Shown here: piece by piece, positions 10,980-20,410 of the stretch
Position numbering within the stretch: the stretch's first letter is position 1
Layout of the letters: each line of letters starts with the position of its first letter
NCBI GenBank assembly: GCA_010909165.1
Contig: MU008210.1
Span: 124,001-188,000 of the forward strand
Reading direction: 5' to 3'
DNA: 64,000 nt
Source: Anthoceros angustus
Lineage: Eukaryota; Streptophyta; Anthocerotopsida; Anthocerotales; Anthocerotaceae
Notes under the pieces: generated by a model
The model's database searches: none
What the model was told of the DNA's origin: nothing
The model's input: only the letters and a program-made list of their open reading frames with translations
Made by a program: the position numbers and the translations under genes

Positions 10980-11445
10980 CTCCATGATAGGTATGGACAA
11001 ATCAAACAATAGGAGAGGGCAAAGGATCTCAGCGGACCATCACCGGTGAGGAAGAGGGAAGGAGATAGGGACATCATGGTAGGTAGTCGCCTACCCGTAT
11101 GCGGACTACCGCGGTAGGGTGCCTTTGAAGGCATCGTCTGGGCTAGAAGATGGGCCATTCGAGTGCGCGGAAGCGCGATTACTGGATGGCAAGAGATCGG
11201 GCGCCGCCCATGACAGAAGAAGGCGGAAGCCCCAAAGGTCGGAAGGGGCAAGGTGGTGCCCCAAAGTCAAGGCGGGGAAGGTACTTGCCTAAAAGTCATG
11301 AGATGGGAAGACCAGTGACAAGGAAGACCAAAAGGGGATGAGAAGACCAATCAGGAAGGGCAGCCACCCCAGCAAGATAAGGGGCTTGTCAATGACCATA
11401 AATGAGCCTTGAGAATGGGAAGGATAGGTGGTGTAGGTTGGCAAC
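10980..11445 (+). repeat. B-type LTR tail fragment
   Basis: The plus-strand sequence is similar to 37985-38370 of the E3 LTR. Shared features are gataggtatggacaaa, a gactaccgcggtag palindrome (about 11103), aatgaccataaatgagc and ggaaggataggtggtgt. It abuts the start of the E1 5' LTR head-on at 10979/10980. Both ends of the fragment are truncated. Confidence 0.6.
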
Positions 11446-11469
11446 ATTAAGAGTGGCCATATGAAAGTG

Positions 11470-12280
11470 TCAACCCCATACATACTTATACTTAGTGCCT
11501 TAGGTGAACAAAGATCAAATCCACCATAAGTTTCGTGAATGGATTGGGATCTCCCACTTGGATTACCTCAAACCACTTGACCTTGAGGACCAATGGCTCG
11601 AATCAGCACATAACTTTTCAATTATTTCCGCTACATTGCCATAGTATGTCCGGCCCGTCTCCATTACATACTTTGTACAAACTCATTTACATCTGCGTGG
11701 GCGCGACGGTCTTCATCTGCTGCAAAAGTGCGTAGGTGGCTAGCATTGCTCCACATGTGCCTGTAAGTAGTCGCCGAAATAGAAGGCCCATCCATTATGG
11801 CCACAACATCAGCAGTCAAAAGTACAAATGACTCCCACCTTCCGATCCCACCTTGCAGACCCAGCGGAAAGATTGCCTGTCTTCATCACCATCAAGTTCC
11901 ATTAACTCTTCGTTGTAAAGCTGTAGGAAGGGGTCAAGAACCATCGTGTGTCTCAACACAAAATTGTGGACCTGGTGGAGCTCCTTGCGCTACAGCCCTT
12001 GATATTTCAGCTTTACTCCCCAAAATTCAAACCTTAGCTACCAAGGGTTTGCCAGTACATGCAAATCTAGCAGTGATTTATGTTCGCCCATGATGTCATA
12101 CGTGGCTCCATCGGCCAGTGCCACCATTCAAACTTGATTTGCTATATCCAACCCCCTTTTGATGCATATATAGCCTTCCTGCATGCGCGCGAATTTCGAG
12201 GTCCAAGGAAGTTGCCTTCCTTGCTCTTCGAGATAATTTTCTTCCGCCTTTTCACCTGCCCGAAGACCAAGGGTCACCTA
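11470..12280 (-). pseudogene. CACTA/En-Spm (Tnp2-type) relic
   Basis: Translating the minus strand in shifting frames gives KELHQVHNFVLRHTMVLDPF near 11960-12000 and, further on, TYRHMWSNASHLRTFAADED near 11720-11790. RTYYGNVAEIIEKL follows at about 11640, then LVLKVKWFEVIQVGDPNPFT. This order resembles the DUF4218 and DUF4216 regions that follow the Tnp2 transposase domain in plant CACTA elements. Stops and frameshifts are frequent, no catalytic transposase domain is present, and the ends are not identifiable. The assignment rests on motif resemblance alone. Confidence 0.4.
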
Positions 12281-12289
12281 CCCTAACCT

Positions 12290-13490
12290 CCTCAAGCTCA
12301 AAGGTTATCCTACTAATTACAACTCTTTACCAAAGACCAAGGACTTCCTACCTATAAAACTAAGCGTTGTTGTGATCTGCTTCTGGCGTCTCCAGCCTAA
12401 GGGTTATAGGTCTACCGGAGCTTCAAGTCCTACCCCTCCTCGATGCCAAGCAGTTGTCCTCTTGGTAGTCTGACTGGATACATCCTTGCTAAGTCGGACG
12501 ATGACTTCCTCTGCCTCACGTGATTTCCCCTGATTATAATCCCTTACTACATCCTAAGTGACCAAACTTTCTCGTTCCACAGATGCTCAAGAAGCTTCCT
12601 ACTCATCATCTACCTCAAGATCATCATCTGGCTGAACATTCTTCATCACTAGAAGAAGACAAGTAATGCGACGAGGAGAAGTCACTGCCTAAAAATACTG
12701 TGGGGTCATCTAAAGATGAATTAGAGGATTTGAGGAAGCAGATGGTGGAATCCCTTTACCAAGTTCTCCCAGGAGTCTTAGAAGATTTAAAGACTTGATC
12801 TGGGGCCTGACAACAAGATGAAGATGTGGAAGAACAAAATAGAGAGATTTATGTGGCAAAAGCAATAGGCATCTTCAAAGTGCCATCCAAGTTTGAGCAT
12901 GAAACTTTCTCTACCAGATAAGTATGAGGAGAAAGGGTCTTCAAGTCATTGATTATTGGATCTACTGCAGTGAAACTTATCTTGCCTCATATGGTCTTGA
13001 GCAATACTACTTGGGTACTATCGGCAATTTTCTAGGGTTATGCCTTGGTCTGGTGGAGGAGTTATGGTGCTAACTTTGAGGTAGTGGCCAGGCATACAAT
13101 CACAGAATGGACATCTTTTAAAGAAGCAACACCATAATGTTCTTTCCGTCGGAATAATGAGCGGTTCATAAAACATTACCGCGGTTCCTCTTTCTTGTCC
13201 CCTGCAGTTGGCTCTTAAGTAAGACAAGCAGCAATGGACACACTATGCATGCAAGACTCAATAAAGCCTAGTTTACAGGATACGGCTATTTCATTTAATG
13301 GACCGATAGAATATACTTTGGTGTTTTTTGGCCAGCACCATCGGTATATTTGTAAGAGAAAACATAAACATTTATTGATAATGTTCCGGGCACCGTTCAA
13401 GTAATTACCCTAAATCCATAGTAGGATGCCGGCATACCGGTGGCCTTGCACATAAAAACACATAGTCAAACCGCTGATAGCCAATGCTAG
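12290..13490. other. Gene-poor stretch
   Basis: I find no domain here. The longest open frames (minus strand 13018-13227 and 13215-13400, 61-69 codons) show nothing familiar. Base composition is more even than in the flanking LTRs, and the palindrome motif is absent. Confidence 0.5.
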
Positions 13491-13513
13491 GTTTATGGGG
13501 CATTACATGTGTC

Positions 13514-13627
13514 CTGGTGTGGAGTGTGAACTTGTGTCTAGGGACACCATGAGGTCCACATTTACCCTCAATGTCGTTGTAGGCCTAGGATTCTCTCCCA
13601 AGGGAATGGTTTGTGCCAAGAGGCCTT
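13514..13627 (+). repeat. Inverted copy of a repeat found at 17411-17523 and 18606-18722
   Basis: The segment from tggagtgtgaacttgtgtct to ggtttgtgccaagag is the reverse complement of the two direct copies further right, with near identity over about 110 bp. It belongs to the unit that is tandemly duplicated at 17188-19624. Confidence 0.75.
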
Positions 13628-13746
13628 CTTCTATCACTCGACCTTTGCCTAAGTTGGGACTTGCTATCACCTCTCCTATCTATCTACTCAACTACATCCT
13701 TTCGACTGCTAACTACCAGATCGCATTCCACCCGCTTAGAGCTACT

Positions 13747-13779
13747 ACCACGGTGGTTCTCCCCACTACCGGGTAGTGG
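13747..13779. repeat. Palindromes outside the gypsy elements
   Basis: accacggtggt (13747-13757) and ccactacc-g-ggtagtgg (13763-13779) carry the same ACTACC/GGTAGT arms as the LTR palindromes. They lie in DNA with no other detectable LTR similarity. Confidence 0.5.
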
Positions 13780-13942
13780 TTACAACTATCGTGGTGGGTC
13801 CCATACCAAACCCTAGCACCTCCTCTGCAGCGCGGCGTAGTTTCCTTTCACAGGTGGGTCTCACTCTGAGCCGGGTTTGTGCACTTTAGGCTCTATGCTC
13901 GGGCCAGGTTCTTAGAAGCGGAAGTTCCTAGGTTATACGTTC

Positions 13943-13965
13943 CACACACACACACACACACACAC
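13943..13965. repeat. (CA)n microsatellite
   Basis: About eleven CA units. No associated gene is seen. Confidence 0.9.
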
Positions 13966-14616
13966 CCAAACAAGGGAACTATTTTCTCCGAGAACACTAT
14001 TCCCCATGTGCACTTTCCACAGTGACCGGCTTGATTTCACAATTTCCACATACCAATCCCATTGTTAACCCTCAATCCGTTCTCCTTCTCTTTCCACTTC
14101 CGATCACACCTCGCGCCAGCATCTGACATTCGATCTCCTTCACCCGATCTCTTCTCTCTCTCTCTTTCCTCCTCGATGCACCCACAAGTTTCCATGATCC
14201 CTCAACACTCTCTCGATTCACGGGACACACGCAAGAACAAGGTGAAGAAGAACCCTCGGGCGTTCTGACGTTCTGAGCAAGCTCGGACCGCCCGTGCCAA
14301 TCCCTTGGTTTCCTCCTCAGCTTTATCGGAAGATTGCTCTATCACCTTCCTCCCCCGTTGGAGCAAGCTCTCGACCACCCCTAGGGCGTCTCGCGCCCAC
14401 CCTCATCAATCGGACGTCTCCACTATAGCGAGCGTGGGGATCTCAACCAGAAGTCTCTGCTGTGATCGGCTGGTCGCCCCTTTTGTACATCGGTGGGCGC
14501 CATAGCCCCAGTTTTCGGTCCTAAAAGCAGCTATCGTGAAGAGGCGCACCTACAATTTTGACGATCTTAGGTCGATGTGGCATCCTAACCAAATTCCATT
14601 CCTAGGATGCTATCAC

Positions 14617-15840
14617 CTATTTACCTCGCTGCTCTGCGCCCTTCCCGACTAAGCACCTTTGCGTCCTCCGCCATACAGCCCTCTCGCAGTCCCACAAGAC
14701 CTCCACCTCACTATCGCTGCTGGACGTCCTAATCGGAGGTATATCCTGCCCCTGAGCTCCCTCCACTCCAGCTTGCCGCCTATTGCTGAGGATTATTACA
14801 GGCTCTTCGTCCACCCACGCCTGGACTTCTTCCTCCGTTAGCTCCTCCAAAATCGCCTCCGCATAATAGGGGGCCAATCCCCACACTCGAGCGTAATGGA
14901 AGAAGTATCCACTTCGGGTCCTCACTTGCAAGGTAGATCCCTCCCTATTTCCACACGCACATGGACAGTGAGGTTAAGCACGCGTTCCCCATTCACATAT
15001 AGACCAGGGACATAAGTTTCCTCATCCATGTGCCGCAACATAATAGGACCCCCTGCTGTAGCTGAGGTGCTTACCCCTTCCTCCCATGGGCTACCCCTGG
15101 TCGCCTGATCCATGCCCTCGCGAGATGCTACGTCGCGTCCAGTCGCGCCGCTCATGGCCGCTTCAGAGTTGGGCTCTCCAATGTCGGTAGCAGTTTCCAC
15201 TACCGCGGTAGTGGACTCCACAACCGTCGTGTGTTCAGCAACTCTGGTTGGTGTTTCGGCTACCTCGGTTGCTCCTTCCTTTCCTTCGATAGTCCCTTCA
15301 CTACGATCGTGGGCTGCTACTTCTTCCTTTCCCTTCTCCTTCTGGCTCACGTACGCAAATCCGCTCAGCTTATGCAGTCCGCCAACTTATGGGCCTTCTC
15401 TCCACAGGCTGCCTCTTGCTCTTGGACTCGCAACAATTCCCCACATTTCTTGATTTGCCTCGTGGGCATCCTTGATCACAGGCCATGGCGCTTCTGCGAC
15501 TCGTCATGGTGCGCAACTCCTCTTGGGCCTACAAATCCTCACAATTTTGACCCTCGTCTCCTCTAGGGCCGCTTATCTTCCTCCAATTGCTTAGCTTAGC
15601 CTCCTCCTCAAATCGGACCTTCACCACTTCCTCCGCCTTGCACCTTGAGCCATGTGAGCCAGCGCCTTGGTCCAACAAATCAGCCGCTGGATCATAGATG
15701 TGGTTAGTTCCTGCAAATCCACTTGTTGAGGAGGCCCGCCTTGACGCCATTCCCTGTCGAGCACCTTCCTTCCAGTGAGTGCGCACTAACCAATTTTGCA
15801 GCGTCGACCTCACACCAATGGGTTCACAATCTCTTCCCAT
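14617..15840 (-). pseudogene. Unrecognised Glu/Thr-rich ORF, broken
   Basis: Three minus-strand frames follow one another: 15529-15840, 14922-15350 and 14617-14931. The last two overlap by 10 bp in different frames and read as one protein broken by one shift. The middle part is low-complexity and rich in Glu, Thr and Val. The end contains SGYFFHYARVWGLAPYYAEA, a Glu-rich helix and SSSDSEVEVLWDCE. I do not recognise the family. A retroelement gag is possible given the surroundings, but no zinc knuckle or gag core is visible. It contains a perfect palindrome at 15197-15214. Confidence 0.35.
15197..15214. repeat. Perfect 18-bp palindrome ccactaccgcggtagtgg
   Basis: This has the same ACTACC/GGTAGT arms as the LTR palindrome family and encodes Thr-Ala-Val-Val inside the unrecognised minus-strand ORF. 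Confidence 0.7.
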
Positions 15841-17187
15841 CCCGAGGAGGGTCCCTGCGAGGTCAACCTAATCCTTAGTCGGTTCGTCATCTGCATCCAG
15901 TCGGCAAAATTGTCTTCCTCGGACCGCGCCTCCTCCTCCTTGCCAAATCAATCGTTTGGCCTTCATTTCTTCTTTCTCTGCGGTACATCCGCCGTGGCCA
16001 GTGTCCACCTCACCTTCTTCGTTGAGCTGCGCCTGCCTCCCCCGGCCTTTCTCTTCCTGCTGGTGGCAAATTCCTTTTCCTCCTCAGCTGTTGCCACGGA
16101 CTCCCAGCGCCATTCTCCTCTATTTCCTCCTTGGGCTCTTAGCTTTCCACTTCACCTCCTAAGCAGCTTCCACATGTGAAGGGAGGCCACAATTCTACCT
16201 CCGGGGGCAGTTGGCGTGCAGCGTGCGGTGAACGAAATGGCGTGAGTGGGAGGGGAGGGGAAGGAGATCAAATTCAACCTCTCTTCACACACTTATCAAA
16301 AGAATTCGTCCCCAATCGATCCTGCCCTTGACAACTTCATGGAAGCTTGACAGATGGTAGACAAATAGTCACCTTCTTGTGCTATAGAAAATAGAGCCAT
16401 CGGCGGACCCATCTTGTGCTAATACCAATTCTCGGGTCAACCAGCCATTGGGCTCCGGTCACTTTGTCTTGACGGGGCGCTGCTGCATTCTGTGCTCCTT
16501 TTTCGAGAGGGTTCAATCACCAAGCCACCCACTTCCTCTTTGCTTCGCTCTAATTCCCTCGCCTGGTTGCTTGCCCTTCAGATGGCGAGCGCACTCCTTC
16601 ACCAGTCCCAAGTTCACATAATTCCGCCGCTTCTCCATGAAGCCAAGCCCCAGCTCTTGCACCAATTCCCCAGCTCGGACCTTCCAATGGTCTATATTTG
16701 TATGATCAATTTCAGTACTTAGGCGCCATTTCTCTGCGGCAACCTCACAGCCTCGGCGCCTCGAATCGGTGATGCCTCGCCTCGAAATTCTGGCGAGTCG
16801 GTCTCGAGGTTCCTACCTCCTCGGCCCCGCCGCCTGATGCGCGCGCCCTCCAGCCCGGCGTCGCGGCTCACGACCTCAGCGGTGAGGGTTGAGCTGCCCT
16901 TCCTCGCGTTCGCCCTCTCGTCCTCCAGCAGATCGCGGTACTCCTCCAGTCGCAGCTCCTCGTCGCCTAGCTCGCTCCAGCCGCTTCACGCTCCACTCTC
17001 GTCTGCTCCACCCGTTGCGCTCCACTCCTCGATCTTTGCTCCACCCGTTGCGCTCCACCCGTTTGAATCGTTTGATTCCTCCTCGAGTTTTCTTAGGGTT
17101 AAATTCACGGAACTTCCCTCATATATCTTCCACGACTACTTCTCCTTCGACGACCGCTCCTTCCTTCATGTGAGTCCCATTCGCGTG
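15841..17187. other. GC-rich stretch without a recognised gene
   Basis: No domain is recognised. Open frames on both strands are Ser/Pro/Arg-rich, as expected from composition. A 22-bp segment tgctccacccgttgcgctccac occurs twice (17004-17025 and 17037-17058; period 33 bp), a small minisatellite. Confidence 0.45.
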
Positions 17188-18384
17188 GTTCTAAAACATA
17201 ACTCACATTTCGGTCCGCAACCTCACACTTATTCGACTACCCCTGGTTGGATCGACCTCTAAATTATGGACTTAGCAACCTCTACCAAATGAGGACCCCT
17301 CCCATATATATTGACTTCCTACTCGATATTCGAAGACTAAAGGCCAAGGAATATCGAGTTTTGATCAAGGACCATTTATTATCTAACCTCAGACAAGACA
17401 CCATTCAACAGGTGTCTCTTGGCACAAACCATTCCTTTGGGAGAGAATCCTAGGCCTACAACGACATTGAGGGTAAATGTGGACCTCATGGTGTCCCTAG
17501 ACACAAGTTCACACTCCACACATAGACACTTTATCGGGGCCCGGCGATAATGTTTCTAAGCGGCTGTCATGCGTCTTGAAAGTGTCTCGCCTTCATTGCC
17601 TCTGCATCATCTTCCTCTATCCCATCAACCCGATCTTGAAGGCCATCTTTGTCTAGTGTTTGTTGACCCTCATCAAAGGTCTCGATATGTTCTTTCATTC
17701 TCATGGCGACAAGAGGCTGTCTGAGCCTTTCCAATTTCTTTTCACTCACGCAACCTCCTTGGCCCAGGCGAGATATTCCTCGGAGTGCGGCTCATGGGTG
17801 AGCTCCTCTTACGCATCGGCAATACTTCATATCCATGCACTCGCTGCGGAATGAACTCTGCACACCTCTTGTCGACCTCAATAGAAATACAATGGCGGCC
17901 AAACAACCACCATCAAAGATGTCCCACTCCACGAACAAGCATCCACTATCCGATCGCCTTCCTTAGAGACTTGATGAGTTTCATCATTAACCTCAAAAGG
18001 CCTTTGGTAGGCGGCGACAAGTTTGTCGAGTGAATGATATAACAATTTCTTCACCAGTATCGTGGCCAATCACCGATCTTCCATTGTTAAATGTACGCAA
18101 AGCATTCGGTAACATGATGCCGTTGCGGTCACTTGTCTTCCTCAAACCCCATCCCTCGTCACATACTCAGCGATGCCAAACCACCTTTGTCATTGTTTAT
18201 GTTTGTCTTGTCCCGGACAAGCGAAATGGAATCCCCATACGCACCACTTCCGCCTCCCTCACCAAATGGGCATCTTCAACACCATGCATGATTATCATCC
18301 GATCATCACATTACATTAAATCATGGAAGGCGTGCAAAACATTTCCACTTGCCAAACATCAAAGCGTCAAATGGTTGGGCCTTT
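17188..18384. repeat. Tandem duplication unit, copy 1
   Basis: This is about 1.2 kb and is followed directly by copy 2 (18385-19624). Both begin with acataactcacatttcggtc and contain the same plus-strand open stretch (17247-17453 and 18461-18724, shared YIDFLLDI and RLKAKEYRV). Both also contain the methyltransferase-like minus-strand segment. Copy 1 has lost more short blocks. Confidence 0.75.
17560..18384 (-). pseudogene. SAM-dependent methyltransferase-like pseudogene, copy 1
   Basis: The minus-strand frame at 17878-18069 reads KKLLYHSLDKLV, then EGDRIVDACSWSGTSLM. This corresponds to the SAM-binding motif D.CSGSGTSL of copy 2, with Gly replaced by Trp in the loop, and is followed by frame loss. 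The C-terminal tail at 17567-17749 is acidic (RVDGIEEDDAEAMKARH). It is broken by several shifts and truncated at its N-terminal side by the tandem junction at about 18384. Confidence 0.5.
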
Positions 18385-19624
18385 CTCGAAACATAACTCA
18401 CATTTCGGTCCGCAACCTCACACTTATTCGACTACCCCTGGTTGGATCGACCTCTAAATTATGGACTTAGCAACCTCTACCAAATATGAGGACCCCCCTC
18501 CCATATATATTGACTTCCTACTCGATATTCCGAGACTAAAGGCCAAGGAATATCGAGTTTACGGTCCAAGGACCATTTATTATCTAACCTCAGACAAGAC
18601 ACCATTCAACAGGTGTCTCTTGGCACAAACCATTCCTTTGGGAGAGAATCCTAGGCCTACAACGACATTGAGGGTAAATGTGGACCTCATGGTGTCCCTA
18701 GACACAAGTTCACACTCCACATAGACCTTTATCGGGGGCGATAATGTTTCTAAGCAGTCATGCGTCTTCGAAAGTGTCTACTGCCTTCATTGCCTCTGCA
18801 TCATCTTCCTCTATCCCATCAACCTGATGCAGAAGGCCATGCTGTGTCTAGTGTTTGTTGACCCTCATCCAAAAGGTCTCCAGTATGTTCTTTCATTCTC
18901 TTGGCGACAAGAGGCACAATCTGAGCCTTTCCAATTTCTTTTTCACTCACGCAAACCTCCTTGGCCCAGCTGAGATATTCCTCGACGGTGCGGCTCATGG
19001 GTGAGCTCCTCTTACATCAATGCTTCATATCCATGCACTCGCTGCGGAATGATCTCTGCACACCTCTTGTCAGCCTCAATAGAAATACAATGGCGGCCAA
19101 ACAACAAAGCAGCCATCAAAGATGTCCCACTCCCTGAACAAGCATCCACTATCCAGTCGCCTTCCTTAGAGAATGACTTGATGAGTTTCATCATTAACCT
19201 CAAAGGCCTTTCAAAGGGTAGGGGCAGACGACAAGTTTGTCGAGTGAATGATATAACAATTTCTTCACCACAGTATCGTGGCCAATCACCGATCTTCCAT
19301 TGTTAAATGTGCCCTGCAAAGCATTCAGTAACATGACTGCCCGTTGCAGGTCACTTGTCTTCCTCAAACCCCATCCTACTGTCACATACTCAACAGTATC
19401 GAAACCACCTTTGTCATTGTTTATGTTTGTCTTGTCCCAGACAAACGAAATGAGTCCCCCCTTCTGGCACCACTTCCGCATAGCCTCCCTCACCAAATGG
19501 GCATCTTCAACACCATGCATGATTATCATCCGATTGATCACATTCTGTTAAATCATGGAAGGCGTGCAAAACATTTCCCACTTGCCAAACATCAAAACGT
19601 CCGTCGTTCGGGCCTTTCTCGAAA
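18385..19624. repeat. Tandem duplication unit, copy 2
   Basis: This is homologous to 17188-18384 throughout. It is better preserved and continues at its right end into unduplicated gene sequence (19625-20042). Confidence 0.75.
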
Positions 19625-20042
19625 CCACGGGGTACATCCATCACAAACAAAGAGTGCCTTCTCTTCCTCACGTACCCTCGCATGTCGAGGATATCTCGTC
19701 CATGTACCTAATATTGCACCTTTTTCTCAGAATGTGGAATAGTGAATTGAAGGAGTCCATCCTCTATGTGTTGGTCGACTAGTTGTCTTTGCTCATCTTC
19801 TAAGCCCTTCCATGTGTTCACCTCATAAATGAATTGTTGAAAATTCTTAGAGCACTTCGTTAGCACCTCAATATCCTTCTGTTGCTGCAGACATGAAGGG
19901 AAACCAATATCAGCATTAGCTGCGGCCTTCAACCTCGAATCCGGAAGATGCCCGGCCCCGTTCCGGCTAGATGAAGTTGAGGGATCGAAGCGGCGTACTG
20001 ATGCCCCTCGATCCGCTCTCGCCTCCATGAGGCGGTGGCCAG
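18770..20042 (-). pseudogene. SAM-dependent methyltransferase-like pseudogene, copy 2
   Basis: The minus strand reads first through an unrecognised N-terminal part (from 20042 down to a TAG at 19708-19710). The same frame then continues with RDILDMRGYVRKRRHSLFVM and DVPRGFEKGPNDGRFDVW. After a shift near 19550 it gives EAMRKWCQKGGLISFVWD (19200-19541), and after another shift DACSGSGTSLMAALLFGRHC, then ISIEADKRCAEI (19012-19203). D-x-C-S-G-S-G-T-S with a downstream acidic E-x-D is the SAM-binding signature typical of beta-class DNA N4/N6 methyltransferases, where it lies C-terminal. The catalytic D/N-P-P-Y motif is not evident; MDVPRGF may stand in its place. The gene is cut at 20043 by the B-type LTR. 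DNA-modifying function is inference only. Confidence 0.5.
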
Positions 20043-20109
20043 TGTGGTAAAACCGGGGCCCAGGATCCTCCACTCTAGAGGCCACACTTATCCCAGCCGG
20101 CCGTGCGTT

Positions 20110-20410
20110 GGGTTTCGTCCCATGAGACTTGTGTGAAAGTTCGAGGCCTTGCGATGACCGTCGCTACTGCGAGACACAACTTCTCGGCCTTCTAAGCGAG
20201 CAAGCGCCCTCTACTCACCCTCTTACATGCACCACTTGCCTTTGCTTGATCACCAATCCTCGACCTACAACGACACAACACAATTACGAGGCCGCCTTAT
20301 AGAGCCTATCACGGCGCCGAGGACCCCAGTCCACACCGATTTAGTCCCTACTTCTAAGACCACTCTTCTCCACTCGGGGCGCTCTTTTACTTGCAGTTGG
20401 GATTCGTCCC
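20110..20410 (-). promoter_or_regulatory. GGGACGAA(A/T)CCC hairpin pair, B-type LTR
   Basis: The motifs are at 20110-20121 and 20399-20410, sense strand minus, with the same order and spacing as in the A-type LTRs. Confidence 0.5.

Noticed and set aside
16410-16428. gtgctaataccaa (reverse ttggtattagcac) as a PBS of another minus-strand element covering 14.6-16.4 kb
   Set aside because: It resembles an initiator-Met PBS, but the neighbouring sequence shows no CA terminus or second LTR, and the ORF to its left has no gag signature.
17004-17058. 33-bp repeat as a coding tandem (VERNGWS repeats) on the minus strand
   Set aside because: Only two units are present in a low-complexity GC-rich stretch; not enough to support a protein.
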